Assembly: GCA_937923225.1 (NCBI GenBank)
Contig: CALAKR010000057.1
Location: forward strand, 1-5,722
Source: an uncultured Aquabacterium sp.
GTDB lineage: Bacteria; Pseudomonadota; Gammaproteobacteria; Burkholderiales; Burkholderiaceae_C
Direction of reading: 5' to 3'
DNA: 5,722 nucleotides
The notes under the pieces are model-generated. The model ran no database searches. It had not been told where the DNA came from and saw only the letters and a program-made list of their open reading frames with translations. The translations under genes and the position numbers were made by a program. Positions within the stretch are counted from its first letter, which is position 1; each line of letters begins with the position of its first letter. Below, piece by piece: positions 5,460-5,722 of this stretch.

Positions 5460-5722
5460 TCAGCCGTTGACCAGCACCAGCTTGCCGCGCACCTGGCGCG
5501 AACCCATCAGCGTGAAGGCTTCCTTGATCTGCGACATCGGCAGCTTGTGCTCGATCAGCGGCTTGATCTTGCCTTCCATGTACCAGGCGGCCAGCTGCAT
5601 CAGGCTGGCGGCATTGTTCTGGGGCTCGCGCTTGGCGAACTCGCCCCAGAACACGCCCATCACCGACGCGCCCTTGAGCAGCGTCAGGTTCAGCGGCAGC
5701 GAAGGGATCTGGCCGTTGGCAA
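5460..5722 (-). CDS. NADPH:quinone oxidoreductase-like medium-chain dehydrogenase, C-terminal part (5' truncated by window edge)
   Basis: The minus-strand frame ends with TGA at 5460-5462 and is open to the right edge, giving about 86 C-terminal residues. A GTG at 5661-5663 is internal, since the frame continues upstream with conserved sequence (NGQIPSLPLNLTLLKGASV). The visible part has the usual end of zinc-independent quinone oxidoreductase-type MDR proteins. PLNLTLLKG leads into MGVFWGEFAKREPQNN, then a helix, WYMEGKIKPLIEH, the LPMSQIKEAF block and a C-terminal GKLVLVNG. Such enzymes bind NADPH in a Rossmann fold, which lies outside the window, and reduce quinones or enals; some relatives act on acyl-CoA-type substrates. 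The exact substrate cannot be told from this fragment. It is convergent with queG, and nothing suggests a shared function. Confidence 0.88.
   Translation of the reverse strand, partial: ANGQIPSLPLNLTLLKGASVMGVFWGEFAKREPQNNAASLMQLAAWYMEGKIKPLIEHKLPMSQIKEAFTLMGSRQVRGKLVLVNG

Overview
The window is 5,722 bases of GC-rich, tightly packed chromosome. Protein similarity to remembered family members and the strong G/C bias at third codon positions suggest a betaproteobacterium of the order Burkholderiales, perhaps close to Comamonadaceae or Sphaerotilaceae; this placement is inference from memory, with no database search. I see no insertion sequence, phage gene, CRISPR array, rRNA or tRNA. It reads as a conserved housekeeping region.

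Layout. Positions 1-1614 (+) hold the de novo NAD pair: the 3' two thirds of nadA (quinolinate synthase), then after 45 bases a complete nadC (quinolinate phosphoribosyltransferase). A 192-base gap with two GC-rich hairpins follows. Next comes a small (+) gene at 1807-2091 for a stand-alone ComFB-family protein. It meets amiC tail to tail with only 13 bases between the stop codons. On the minus strand, tsaE (t6A tRNA modification ATPase) and amiC (Tat-exported cell-wall amidase) form an operon with a 4-base ATGA overlap. Divergent from tsaE is queG (epoxyqueuosine reductase, 4183-5382, +). The upstream-most plausible ATGs of tsaE and queG share one palindromic ATGCAT. A hairpin at 5425-5450 separates queG from the 3' end of a convergent minus-strand gene for an NADPH:quinone oxidoreductase-like enzyme, which runs off the right edge.

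How the genes relate. nadA and nadC encode consecutive steps from iminoaspartate and dihydroxyacetone phosphate to nicotinate mononucleotide. tsaE and queG both act in tRNA anticodon-loop modification (t6A37 and Q34). The queG / tsaE-amidase block resembles the enterobacterial yjeS / yjeE-amiB neighbourhood, without nnr between queG and tsaE and without mutL after the amidase.

Nothing here amounts to a clearly new system. The points most worth a second look are the uncharacterised ComFB-family protein, a possible cyclic-dinucleotide receptor, and the overlapping start region of tsaE and queG, where a good extended -10 places transcription initiation almost exactly on the queG ATG.
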